Part shown: positions 1 through 12,440 of the stretch, piece by piece
Position numbering within the stretch: position 1 is the first letter of the stretch
Layout of the letters: every line of letters begins with the position of its first letter
DNA from: Ptiloglossa arizonensis
Lineage: Eukaryota > Arthropoda > Insecta > Hymenoptera > Colletidae
Reading direction: 5' to 3'
Length of the DNA stretch: 64,000 nt
NCBI RefSeq assembly: GCF_051014685.1
Contig: NW_027478878.1
Location: forward strand, 248,001-312,000
The notes under the pieces: model-generated
The model's input: only the letters and a program-made list of their open reading frames with translations
What the model was told of the DNA's origin: nothing
Databases searched by the model: none
Position numbers and translations under genes: made by a program

Positions 1-1015
1 TTATACGTTATACGTTATACGTTATACGTCATACGTTATACGTTATACGTTATACGTTATACGTTATACGATATACGTTATACGTTATACGTTATACGTC
101 ATACGAAATATGTAATACGTAATACGTTTTACGTTATTCGTTATACGTTCTTCGTTACACGTTATACGTTATACGTTATGCGTTATACGTTTTACGTTAT
201 TCGTGATACGTTATACGTTATACGTCATACGGTATACGTTATACGTTATACGTTATACGTTATACGTTATACGTTATACGTTATACGTTATACGTTATAC
301 GTTATACGTTATACGTTATACGTTATACGTTATACGTTATACGTTATACGTTATACGTTATACGTTATACGTTATACGTTATACGTTATACGTTATACGT
401 TATGCGTTATACGTCATACGTTATACGTTATACGTTATACGATATACGTTATACGTTATTCGTTATACGTCCTTCGTTACACGTTATACGTTATACGTTA
501 TGCGTTATACGATTTGCGTTATTCGTTGTACGTTGTACGTTATACGTTATACGTTATACGTTATACGTTATACGTTATACGTAATACGTTATACGTTATA
601 CGTTATACGTTATACGTTATACGTTATACGTTATACGTTATACGTTATACGTTATACGTTATACGTTATACGTTACACGTTATACGTTATACGTTATACG
701 TTATACGTTATACGTTATACGTTATACGTTATACGTTATACGTTATACGTCATACGTTATACGTTATACGTTATACGTTATACGTTATACGATATACGTT
801 ATACATTATACGTTATACGTTATACGTCATAGGTTATACGTTATACGTTATTCTTTATGCGGTATACGTTATACGATATACGTTATACGTTATACGGTAT
901 ACGATATACGTTATGCGTTATACGTTTTACGTTATACGTTATACGTTATACGTTATACGTTATACGTTATACGTTATACGTTATACGTTATACGTTATAC
1001 GTTATACGTTATACG
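1..1015 (+). repeat. Array segment: leader, ATTTGCG and TCATAGG modules
   Basis: This is the first partial HOR. An AAATATG leader lies at 106-112, followed by two TAATACG, then TTTTACG, TTATTCG, TTCTTCG, TTACACG, TTATGCG and TGATACG. A pure TTATACG run leads to the ATTTGCG module (about 400-540: TTATGCG, TCATACG, ATATACG, TCCTTCG, TTACACG, ATTTGCG, two TTGTACG). The TCATAGG module (827-833, with TTATTCT at 848-854 and TTATGCG at 855) follows, then another pure run. Heptamer phase is that of base 1 throughout. Confidence 0.9.
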
Positions 1016-1407
1016 TTACATGTTATGCGTTATACGTTTTACGTTATTCGTTATACGTTCTTCGTTGCACGTTATACGTTATACGTTATGCGTTATACGT
1101 TTTACGTTATTCGTGATACGTCATACGTTATACGTCATACGGTATACGTTATACGTTATACGTTATACGTTATACGTTATACGTTATACGTTATACGTTA
1201 TACGTTATACGTTACATGTTATGCGTTATACGTTTTACGTTATTCGTTATACGTTCTTCGTTGCACGTTATACGTTATACGTTATGCGTTATACGTTTTA
1301 CGTTATTCGTGATACGTCATACGTTATACGTCATACGGTATACGTTATACGTTATACGTTATACGTTACACGTTATACGTTATACGTTATACGTTATACG
1401 TTATACG
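1016..1407 (+). repeat. 196-bp tandem duplication of a TTACATG module
   Basis: TTACATG at 1016 and again at 1212 each start the same series of variants: TTATGCG, TTTTACG, TTATTCG, TTCTTCG, then a TTGCACG spelling in place of the usual TTACACG, then TTATGCG, TTTTACG, TTATTCG, TGATACG and TCATACG. The spacing is 196 bp (28 heptamers). TTGCACG is found in both copies and is rare elsewhere, so the two copies come from one local duplication. Confidence 0.85.
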
Positions 1408-1449
1408 TTATACGTTATACGTTATACGTTATACGTTATACGTTATACG

Positions 1450-2352
1450 TCATAGGTTATACGTTATACGTTATTCTTTATGCGTTATACGTTATACGAT
1501 ATACGTTATACGTTATACGGTATAAGTTCTTCGTTACACGTTATACGTTATACGTTATGCGTTATACGTTTTACGTTATTCGTTATACGTTATACGTTAT
1601 ACGTTATACGTTATACGTTATACGTTATACGTTATACGTTATACGTTATACGTTATACGTTATACGTTATACGTTATACGTTATACGTTATACGTTATAC
1701 GTTATACGTTATACGTTATACGTTATACGTTATACGTTATACGTTATACGTTATACGTTATACGTTATACGTTATACGTTATACGTTATACGTTATACGT
1801 TATACGTTATACGTTATACGTTATACGTTATACGTTATACGTTATACGTCATACGAAATATGTAATACGTTATACGTTATACGTCATACGAAATATGTAA
1901 TACGTAATACGTTTTACGTTATTCGTTATACGTTCTTCGTTACACGTTATACGTTATACGTTATGCGTTATACGTTTTACGTTATTCGTGATACGTTATA
2001 CGTTATACGTCATACGGTATACGTTATACGTTATACGTTATACGTTATACGTTATACGTTATACGTTATACGTTATACGTTATACGTTATACGTTATACG
2101 TTATACGTTATACGTTATACGTTATACGTTATACGTTATACGTTATACGTTATGCGTTATACGTCATACGTTATACGTTATACGTTATACGATATACGTT
2201 ATACGTTATTCGTTATACGTCCTTCGTTACACGTTATACGTTATACGTTATGCGTTATACGATTTGCGTTATTCGTTGTACGTTGTACGTTATACGTTAT
2301 ACGTTATACGTTATACGTTATACGTTATACGTTATACGTTATACGTTATACG
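1450..2352 (+). repeat. 903-bp repeat, copy 1
   Basis: The copy begins with TCATAGG (1450-1456), then TTATTCT, TTATGCG, ATATACG, GTATAAG, TTCTTCG, TTACACG, TTATGCG, TTTTACG and TTATTCG. A pure run of 38 TTATACG follows (1583-1848), then two AAATATG leaders 35 bp apart (1856, 1891), the TGATACG word and an ATTTGCG module near 2256. The same order restarts at 2353. Confidence 0.85.
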
Positions 2353-3290
2353 TCATAGGTTATACGTTATACGTTATTCTTTATGCGTTATACGTTATAC
2401 GATATACGTTATACGTTATACGGTATAAGTTCTTCGTTACACGTTATACGTTATACGTTATGCGTTATACGTTTTACGTTATTCGTTATACGTTATACGT
2501 TATACGTTATACGTTATACGTTATACGTTATACGTTATACGTTATACGTTATACGTTATACGTTATACGTTATACGTTATACGTTATACGTTATACGTTA
2601 TACGTTATACGTTATACGTTATACGTTATACGTTATACGTTATACGTTATACGTTATACGTTATACGTTATACGTTATACGTTATACGTTATACGTTATA
2701 CGTTATACGTTATACGTTATACGTTATACGTTATACGTTATACGTTATACGTTATACGTTATACGTTATACGTCATACGAAATATGTAATACGTTATACG
2801 TTATACGTCGTACGAATTTATGTAATACGTAATACGTTTTACGTTATTCGTTATACGTTCTTCGTTACACGTTATACGTTATACGTTATGCGTTATACGT
2901 TTTACGTTATTCGTGATACGTTATACGTTATACGTCATACGGTATACGTTATACGTTATACGTTATACGTTATACGTTATACGTTATACGTTATACGTTA
3001 TACGTTATACGTTATACGTTATACGTTATACGTTATACGTTATACGTTATACGTTATACGTTATACGTTATACGTTATGCGTTATACGTCATACGTTATA
3101 CGTTATACGTTATACGATATACGTTATACGTTATTCGTTATACGTCCTTCGTTACACGTTATACGTTATACGTTATGCGTTATACGATTTGCGTTATTCG
3201 TTGTACGTTGTACGTTATACGTTATACGTTATACGTTATACGTTATACGTTATACGTTATACGTTATACGTTATACGTTATACGTTATAC
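2353..3290 (+). repeat. 903-bp repeat, copy 2 (with expanded pure run)
   Basis: The same marker order as 1450-2352 starts at TCATAGG 2353-2359. The pure run here has 41 TTATACG (2486-2772) instead of 38. The second leader heptamer is replaced by an 8-base unit (2815-2822), so downstream markers are offset by 925 bp (903 + 21 + 1). This shows copy-number change by whole heptamers inside a duplicated HOR. The right edge is approximate because it falls in pure repeat. Confidence 0.8.
2815..2822 (+). other. Octamer that shifts the heptamer register by +1
   Basis: AATTTATG stands where copies elsewhere have AAATATG, between TCGTACG and TAATACG. Heptamer starts are congruent to 1 modulo 7 before this point and to 2 modulo 7 at every checkpoint from here to about 51.57 kb. 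It is the only register change I detected in the first 51 kb. Confidence 0.9.
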
Positions 3291-3914
3291 GTTATACGTT
3301 ATACGTTATACGTTATACGTTACACGTTATACGTTACACGTTATACGTTATACGTTATACGTTATACGTTATACGTTATACGTTATACGTTATACGTTAT
3401 ACGTTATACGTTATACGTTATACGTTATACGTTATACGTTATACGTTATACGTTATACGTTATACGTTATACGTTATACGTTATACGTTATACGTTATGC
3501 GTTATACGTCATACGTTATACGTTATACGTTATACGATATACGTTATACGTTATTCGTTATACGTCCTTCGTTACACGTTATACGTTATACGTTATGCGT
3601 TATACGATTTGCGTTATTCGTTGTACGTTGTACGTTATACGTTATACGATATACGTTATACGTTATACGTTATACGTTATCCGTTATACGTTATACGTTA
3701 TACGTTATACGTTATACGTTATACATTATACGTTATACGTTACATGTTATGCGTTATACGTTTTACGTTATTCGTTATACGTTCTTCGTTACACGTTATA
3801 CGTTATACGTTATGCGTTATACGTTTTACGTTATTCGTGATACGTCATACGTTATACGTCATACGGTATACGTTATACGTTATACGTTATACGTTACACG
3901 TTATACGTTATACG
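3075..3914 (+). repeat. 420-bp tandem duplication of the ATTTGCG module
   Basis: TTATGCG at 3075 and at 3495 each open the series TCATACG, ATATACG, TTATTCG, TCCTTCG, TTACACG, TTATGCG, ATTTGCG (3187 and 3607) and two TTGTACG. The distance is 420 bp (60 heptamers). After the second copy the sequence moves into another module (ATATACG, TTATCCG, then TTACATG at 3740), so the second copy is truncated and its listed end is approximate. Confidence 0.8.
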
Positions 3915-5895
3915 TTATACGTTATACGTTATACGTTATACGTTATACGTTATACGTTATACGTTATACGTTATACGTTATACGTTATACGTCATACGTT
4001 ATACGTTATACGTTATACGTTATACGTTATACGATATACGTTATACGTTATACGTTATACGTCATACGAAATATGTAATACGTAATACGTTTTACGTTAT
4101 TCGTTATACGTTCTTCGTTACACGTTATACGTTATACGTTATGCGTTATACGTTTTACGTTATTCGTGATACGTTATACGTTATACGTTATGCGTTATAC
4201 GATTTGCGTTATTCGTTGTACGTTGTACGTTATACGTTATACGTTATACGTTATACGTTATACGTTATACGTAATACGTTATACGTTATACGTTATACGT
4301 TATACGTTATACGTTATACGTTATACGTTATACGTTATACGTTATACGTTATACGTTATACGTTACATGTTATGCGTTATACGTTTTACGTTATTCGTTG
4401 TACGTTCTTCGTTACACGTTATACGTTATACGTTATGCGTTATACGTTTTACGTTATTCGTGATACGTCATACGTTATACGTCATACGGTATACGTTATA
4501 CGTTATACGTTATACGTTACACGTTATACGTTATACGTTATACGTTATACGTCATACGGTATACGTTATACGTTATACGTTATACGTTATACGTTATACG
4601 TTATACGTTATACGTTATACGTTATACGTTATACGTTATACGTTATACGTTATACGTTATACGTTATACGTTATACGTTATACGTTATACGTTATACGTT
4701 ATACGTTATACGTTATACGTTATACGTTATACGTTATGCGTTATACGTCATACGTTATACGTTATACGTTATACGATATACGTTATACGTTATTCGTTAT
4801 ACGTCCTTCGTTACACGTTATACGTTATACGTTATGCGTTATACGATTTGCGTTATTCGTTGTACGTTGTACGTTATACGTTATACGTTATACGTTATAC
4901 GTTATACGTTATACGTTATACGTAATACGTTATACGTTATACGTTATACGTTATACGTTATACGTTATACGTTATACGTTATACGTTATACGTTATACGT
5001 TATACGTTAAACGTTATACGTTATACGTTATACGTTATACGTTATACGTTATACGTTACATGTTATGCGTTATACGTTTTACGTTATTCGTTATACGTTC
5101 TTCGTTACACGTTATACGTTATACGTTATGCGTTATACGTTTTACGTTATTCGTGATACGTCATACGTTATACGTCATACGGTGTACGTTATACGTTATA
5201 CGTTATACGTTACACGTTATACGTTATACGTTATACGTTATACGTTATACGTTATACGTTATACGTTATACGTTATACGTTATACGTCATACGTTATACG
5301 TTATACGTTATACGTTATACGTTATACGATATACGTTATACATTATACGTTATACGTTATACGTCATAGGTTATACGTTATACGTTATTCTTTATGCGGT
5401 ATACGTTATACGATATACGTTATACGTTATACGGTATACGATATACGTTATGCGTTATACATTTTACGTTATACGTTATACGTTATACGTTATACGTTAT
5501 ACGTTATACGTTATACGTTATACGTTATACGTTATACGTTATACGTTATACGTTACATGTTATGCGTTATACGTTTTACGTTATTCGTTATACGTTCTTC
5601 GTTACACGTTATACGTTATACGTTATGCGTTATACGTTTTACGTTATTCGTGATACGTCATACGTTATACGTCATACGGTATACGTTATACGTTATACGT
5701 TATACGTTACACGTTATACGTTATACGTTATACGTTATACGTTATACGTTATACGTTATACGTTATACGTTATACGTTATACGTTATACGTTATACGTTA
5801 TACGTTATACGTTATACGTCATACGTTATACGTTATACGTTATACGTTATACGTTATACGATATACGTTATACGTTATACGTTATACGTCATACG
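3915..5895 (+). repeat. Array segment: mosaic of leader, ATTTGCG and TTACATG modules
   Basis: AAATATG leader at 4069; ATTTGCG at 4202 and 4846; TTACATG at 4363, 5056 and 5553. The last two are 497 bp apart, the spacing seen in many other places. At 4202 the ATTTGCG word follows the leader word directly, without the long TTATACG run normally between them, so this is a recombined junction. TTAAACG near 5008 precedes the TTACATG pair, as in most full HOR copies. No gene-like sequence. Confidence 0.85.
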
Positions 5896-8135
5896 AAATA
5901 TGTAATACGTAATACGTTTTACGTTATTCGTTATACGTTCTTCGTTACACGTTATACGTTATACGTTATGCGTTATACGTTTTACGTTATTCGTGATACG
6001 TTATACGTTATACGTCATACGGTATACGTTATACGTTATATGTTATACGTTATACGTTATACGTTATACGTTATACGTTATACGTTATAGGTTATACGTT
6101 ATACGTTATACGTTATACGTTATACGTTATACGTTATACGTTATACGTTATACGTTATACGTTATACGTTATGCGTTATACGTCATACGTTATACGTTAT
6201 ACGTTATACGTTATACGATATACGTTATACGTTATTCGTTATACGTCCTTCGTTACACGTTATACGTTATACGTTATGCGTTATACGATTTGCGTTATTC
6301 GTTGTACGTTGTACGTTATACGTTATACGTTATACGTTATACGTTATACGTTATACGTTATACGTTATACGTTATACGTTATACGTTATACGTTATACGT
6401 TATTCGTGATACGTCATACGTTATACGTCATACGGTATACGTTATACGTTATACGTTATACGTTACACGTTATACGTTATACGTTATACGTTATACGTAA
6501 TACGTTATACGTTATACGTTATACGTTATACGTTATACGTTATACGTTATACGTTATACGTTATACGTTATACGTTATACGTTAAACGTTATACGTTATA
6601 CGTTATACGTTATACGTTATACGTTACATGTTATGCGTTATACGTTTTACGTTATTCGTTATACGTTCTTCGTTACACGTTATACGTTATACGTTATGCG
6701 TTATACGTTTTACGTTATTCGTGATACGTCATACGTTATACGTCATACGGTGTACGTTATACGTTATACGTTATACGTTACACGTTATACGTTATATGTT
6801 ATACGTTATACGTTATACGTTATACGTTATACGTTATACGTTATACGTTATACGTCATACGTTATACGTTATACGTTATACGTTATACGTTATACGATAT
6901 ACGTTATACATTATACGTTATACGTTATACGTCATAGGTTATACGTTATACGTTATTCTTTATGCGGTATACGTTATACGATATACGTTATACGTTATAC
7001 GGTATACGATATACGTTATGCGTTATACGTTTTACGTTATACGTTATACGTTATACGTTATACGTTATACGTACTACGTTATACGTTATACGTTATACGT
7101 TATACGTTATACGTTATACGTTATACGTTACATGTTATGCGTTATACGTTTTACGTTATTCGTTATACGTTCTTCGTTACACGTTATACGTTATACGTTA
7201 TGCGTTATACGTTTTACGTTATTCGTGATACGTCATACGTTATACGTCATACGGTATACGTTATACGTTATACGTTATACGTTACACGTTATACGTTATA
7301 CGTTATACGTTATACGTTATACGTTATACGTTATACGTTATACGTTATACGTTATACGTTATACGTTATACGTTATACGTTATACGTCATACGTTATACG
7401 TTATACGTTATACGTTATACGTTATACGTTATACGTTATACGTTATACGTTATACGTTATACGTTATACGTTAAACGTTATACGTTATACGTTATACGTT
7501 ATACGTTATACGTTATCCGTTATACGTTATACGTTATACGTTATACGTTATACGTCATACGTTATACGTTATACGTTATACGTTATACGTTATACGATAT
7601 ACGTTATACATTATACGTTATACGTTATACGTCATAGGTTATACGTTATACGTTATTCTTTATGCGGTATACGTTATACGATATAAGTTATACGTTATAC
7701 GGTATACGATATACGTTATGCGTTATACGTTTTACGTTATACGTTATACGTTATACGTTATACGTTATACGTTATACGTTATACGTTATACGTTATACGT
7801 TATACGTTATACGTTATACGTTATACGTTATACGTTACATGTTATGCGTTATACGTTTTACGTTATTCGTTATACGTTCTTCGTTACACGTTATACGTTA
7901 TACGTTATGCGTTATACGTTTTACGTTATTCGTGATACGTCATACGTTATACGTCATACGGTATACGTTATACGTTATACGTTATACGTTACACGTTATA
8001 CGTTATACGTTATACGTTATACGTTATACGTTATACGTTATACGTTATACGTTATACGTTATACGTTATACGTTATACGTTATACGTCATACGTTATACG
8101 TTATACGTTATACGTTATACGTTATACGATATACG
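5896..8135 (+). repeat. Array segment: full HOR with TACTACG marker
   Basis: Leader at 5896, ATTTGCG at 6288, TTAAACG at 6582, TTACATG at 6624, 7128 and 7835. A rare TACTACG lies at 7072-7078. The part from about 6624 to 7450 recurs at about 18461-19290 (offset 11,837 bp). The part from about 7660 onward recurs at about 31620 onward (offset 23,961 bp). ATATAAG near 7680 replaces ATATACG and is shared with the copies near 10005 and 14310. Confidence 0.85.
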
Positions 8136-8443
8136 TTATACGTTATACGTTATACGTCATACGAAATATGTAATACGTAATACGTTTTACGTTATTCGTT
8201 ATACGTTCTTCGTTACACGTTATACGTTATACGTTATGCGTTATACGATTTGCGTTATTCGTTGTACGTTGTACGTTATACGTTATACGTTATACGTTAT
8301 ACGTTATACGTTATACGTAATACGTTATACGTTATACGTTATACGTTATACGTTATACGTTATACGTTATACGTTATACGTTATACGTTATACGTTATAC
8401 GTTAAACGTTATACGTTATACGTTATACGTTATACGTTATACG

Positions 8444-8549
8444 TTACATGTTATGCGTTATACGTTTTACGTTATTCGTTATACGTTCTTCGTTACACGT
8501 TATACGTTATACGTTATGCGTTATACGTTTTACGTTATTCGTGATACGT
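8444..8549 (+). repeat. Prototype of the TTACATG module (about 60 copies in the window)
   Basis: Order: TTACATG, TTATGCG, TTTTACG, TTATTCG, TTCTTCG, TTACACG, TTATGCG, TTTTACG, TTATTCG, TGATACG, with single or paired TTATACG between some of them. The set TTATGCG to TTATTCG occurs twice, 63 bp (9 heptamers) apart (8451 and 8514), so the module is itself an old internal duplication. Paired modules are 497 bp apart at 5056/5553, 8444/8941, 12749/13246, 15073/15570, 18461/18958, 23991/24488 and 26287/26784. It is given once here as the reference for all copies. Confidence 0.88.
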
Positions 8550-10599
8550 CATACGTTATACGTCATACGGGGTACGTTATACGTTATACGTTATACGTTA
8601 CACGTTATACGTTATACGTTATACGTTATACGTTATACGTTATACGTTATACGTTATACGTTATACGTTATACGTCATACGTTATACGTTATACGTTATA
8701 CGTTATACGTTATACGATATACGTTATACATTATACGTTATACGTTATACGTCATAGGTTATACGTTATACGTTATTCTTTATGCGGTATACGTTATACG
8801 ATATACGTTATACGTTATACGGTATACGATATACGTTATGCGTTATACGTTTTACGTTATACGTTATACGTTATACGTTATACGTTATACGTTATACGTT
8901 ATACGTTATACGTTATACGTTATACGTTATACGTTATACGTTACATGTTATGCGTTATACGTTTTACGTTATTCGTTATACGTTCTTCGTTACACGTTAT
9001 ACGTTATACGTTATGCGTTATACGTTTTACGTTATTCGTGATACGTCATACGTTATACGTCATACGGTATACGTTATACGTTATACGTTATACGTTACAC
9101 GTTATACGTTATACGTTATACGTTATACGTTATACGTTATACGTTATACGTTATACGTTATACGTTATACGTTATACGTTATACGTTATACGTTATACGT
9201 TATACGTTATACGTTATACGTTATACGTTATACGATATACGTTATACGTTATACGTTATACGTCATACGAAATATGTAATACGTAATACGTTTTACGTTA
9301 TTCGTTATACGTTCTTCGTTACACGTTATACGTTATACGTTATGCGTTATACGTTTTACGTTATTCGTGATACGTTATACGTTATACGTCATACGGTATA
9401 CGTTATACGTTATACGTTATACGTTATACGTTATACGTTATACGTTATACGTTATACGTTATAGGTTATACGTTATACGTTATACGTTATACGTTATACG
9501 TTATACGTTATACGTTATACGTTATACGTTATACGTTATACGTTATGCGTTATACGTCATACGTTATACGTTATACGTTATACGATATACGTTATACGTT
9601 ATTCGTTATACGTCCTTCGTTACACGTTATACGTTATACGTTATGCGTTATACGATTTGCGTTATTCGTTGTACGTTGTACGTTATACGTTATACGTTAT
9701 ACGTTATACGTTATACGTTATACGTTATACGTTATACGTTATACGTTAATCGTGATACGTCATACGTAATACGTCATACGGTATACGTTATACGTTATAC
9801 GTTATACGTTACACGTTATACGTTATACGTTATACGTTATCCGTTATACGTTATACGTTATACGTTATACGTTATACGTCATACGTTATACGTTATACGT
9901 TATACGTTATACGTTATACGATATACGTTATACATTATACGTTATACGTTATACGTCATAGGTTATACGTTATACGTTATTCTTTATGCGGTATACGTTA
10001 TACGATATAAGTTATACGTTATACGGTATACGATATACGTTATGCGTTATACGTTTTACGTTATACGTTATACGTTATACGTTATACGTTATACGTTATA
10101 CGTTATACGTTATACGTTATACGTTATACGTTATACGTTATACGTTATACGTTATACGTTACATGTTATGCGTTATACGTTTTACGTTATTCGTTATACG
10201 TTCTTCGTTACACGTTATACGTTATACGTTATGCGTTATACGTTTTACGTTATTCGTGATACGTCATACGTTATACGTCATACGGTATACGTTATACGTT
10301 ATACGTTATACGTTACACGTTATACGTTATACGTTATACGTTATACGTTATACGTTATACGTTATACGTTATACGTTATACGTTATACGTTATACGTTAT
10401 ACGTTATACGTCATACGTTATACGTTATACGTTATACGTTATACGTTATACGATATACGTTATACGTTATACGTTATACGTCATACGAAATATGTAATAC
10501 GTAATACGTTTTACGTTATTCGTTATACGTTCTTCGTTACACGTTATACGTTATACGTTATGCGTTATACGATTTGCGTTATTCGTTGTACGTTGTACG

Positions 10600-10640
10600 T
10601 TATACGTTATACGTTATACGTTTTACGTTATTCGTGATAC
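10600..10640 (+). other. Junction of a 231-bp in-register deletion
   Basis: After ATTTGCG and two TTGTACG the array passes through three TTATACG straight into TTTTACG, TTATTCG, TGATACG, TCATACG and GGGTACG. The partner copy at about 14924-15157 carries the expected TAATACG, TTAAACG and TTACATG word in between. The offset between copies steps from 4305 to 4536 bp here, so 231 bp (33 heptamers) are missing in copy 1 or were added in copy 2. The heptamer register is unbroken. Confidence 0.85.
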
Positions 10641-12440
10641 GTCATACGTTATACGTCATACGGGGTACGTTATACGTTATACGTTATACGTTACACGTTA
10701 TACGTTATACGTTATACGTTATACGTTATACGTTATACGTTATACGTTATACGTTATACGTTATACGTCATACGTTATACGTTATACGTTATACGTTATA
10801 CGTTATACGATATACGTTATACATTATACGTTATACGTTATACGTCATAGGTTATACGTTATACGTTATTCTTTATGCGGTATACGTTATACGATATACG
10901 TTATACGTTATACGGTATACGATATACGTTATGCGTTATACGTTTTACGTTATACGTTATACGTTATACGTTATACGTTATACGTTATACGTTATACGTT
11001 ATACGTTATACGTTATACGTTATACGTTATACGTTACATGTTATGCGTTATACGTTTTACGTTATTCGTTATACGTTCTTCGTTACACGTTATACGTTAT
11101 ACGTTATGCGTTATACGTTTTACGTTATTCGTGATACGTCATACGTTATACGTCATACGGTATACGTTATACGTTATACGTTATACGTTACACGTTATAC
11201 GTTATACGTTATACGTTATACGTTATACGTTATACGTTATACGTTATACGTTATACGTTATACGTTATACGTTATACGTTATACGTTATACGTTATACGT
11301 TATACGTTATACGTTATACGTTATACGATATACGTTATACGTTATACGTTATACGTCATACGAAATATGTAATACGTAATACGTTTTACGTTATTCGTTA
11401 TACGTTCTTCGTTACACGTTATACGTTATACGTTATGCGTTATACGTTTTACGTTATTCGTGATACGTTATACGTTATACGTCATACGGTATACGTTATA
11501 CGTTATACGTTATACGTTATACGTTATACGTTATACGTTATACGTTATACGTTATAGGTTATACGTTATACGTTATACGTTATACGTTATACGTTATACG
11601 TTATACGTTATACGTTATACGTTATACGTTATACGTTATGCGTTATACGTCATACGTTATACGTTATACGTTATACGATATACGTTATACGTTATTCGTT
11701 ATACGTCCTTCGTTACACGTTATACGTTATACGTTATGCGTTATACGATTTGCGTTATTCGTTGTACGTTGTACGTTATACGTTATACGTTATACGTTAT
11801 ACGTTATACGTTATACGTTATACGTTATACGTTATACGTTAATCGTGATACGTCATACGTTATACGTCATACGGTATACGTTATACGTTATACGTTATAC
11901 GTTACACGTTATACGTTATACGTTATACGTTATACGTAATACGTTATACGTTATACGTTATACGTTATACGTTATACGTTATACGTTATACGTTATACGT
12001 TATACGTTATACGTTATACGTTAAACGTTATACGTTATACGTTATACGTTATACGTTATACGTTACATGTTATGCGTTATACGTTTTACGTTATTCGTTA
12101 TACGTTCTTCGTTACACGTTATACGTTATACGTTATGCGTTATACGTTTTACGTTATTCGTGATACGTCATACGTTATACGTCATACGGTGTACGTTATA
12201 CGTTATACGTTATACGTTACACGTTATACGTTATACGTTATACGTTATACGTTATACGTTATACGTTATACGTTATACGTTATACGTTATACGTCATACG
12301 TTATACGTTATACGTTATACGTTATACGTTATACGATATACGTTATACATTATACGTTATACGTTATACGTCATAGGTTATACGTTATACGTTATTCTTT
12401 ATGCGGTATACGTCATACGTTATACGTTATACGTTATACG

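Larger units (their letters stand above)
8136..12440 (+). repeat. 4.3-kb HOR duplication, copy 1
   Basis: Leaders at 8164, 9270, 10488 and 11363; TTACATG at 8444, 8941, 10159, 11034 and 12063. The first half (8136 to about 10617) matches 12441 to about 14924 at a constant offset of 4305 bp in every marker compared. The second half (about 10621-12440) matches about 15157-16976 at offset 4536. It contains two shorter HORs (2324-bp spacing between 8164 and 10488). GGGTACG after TCATACG (8569, 10662) marks this family. Confidence 0.9.

Noticed and set aside
7677..7720. Hairpin or terminator from the GTATACG and ATATACG palindromic cores
   Set aside because: The palindromes are only 4-6 bp (GTATAC, ACGT, TATA) and occur throughout the array; no longer stem or U-tract follows.
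8472..8495. CENP-B box in the TTCTTCG, TTACACG word
   Set aside because: The word gives TTCG, four bases, then A, matching the first part of the box, but the CGGG at the end is missing (TTAT follows), so only 5 of the 9 essential bases agree.
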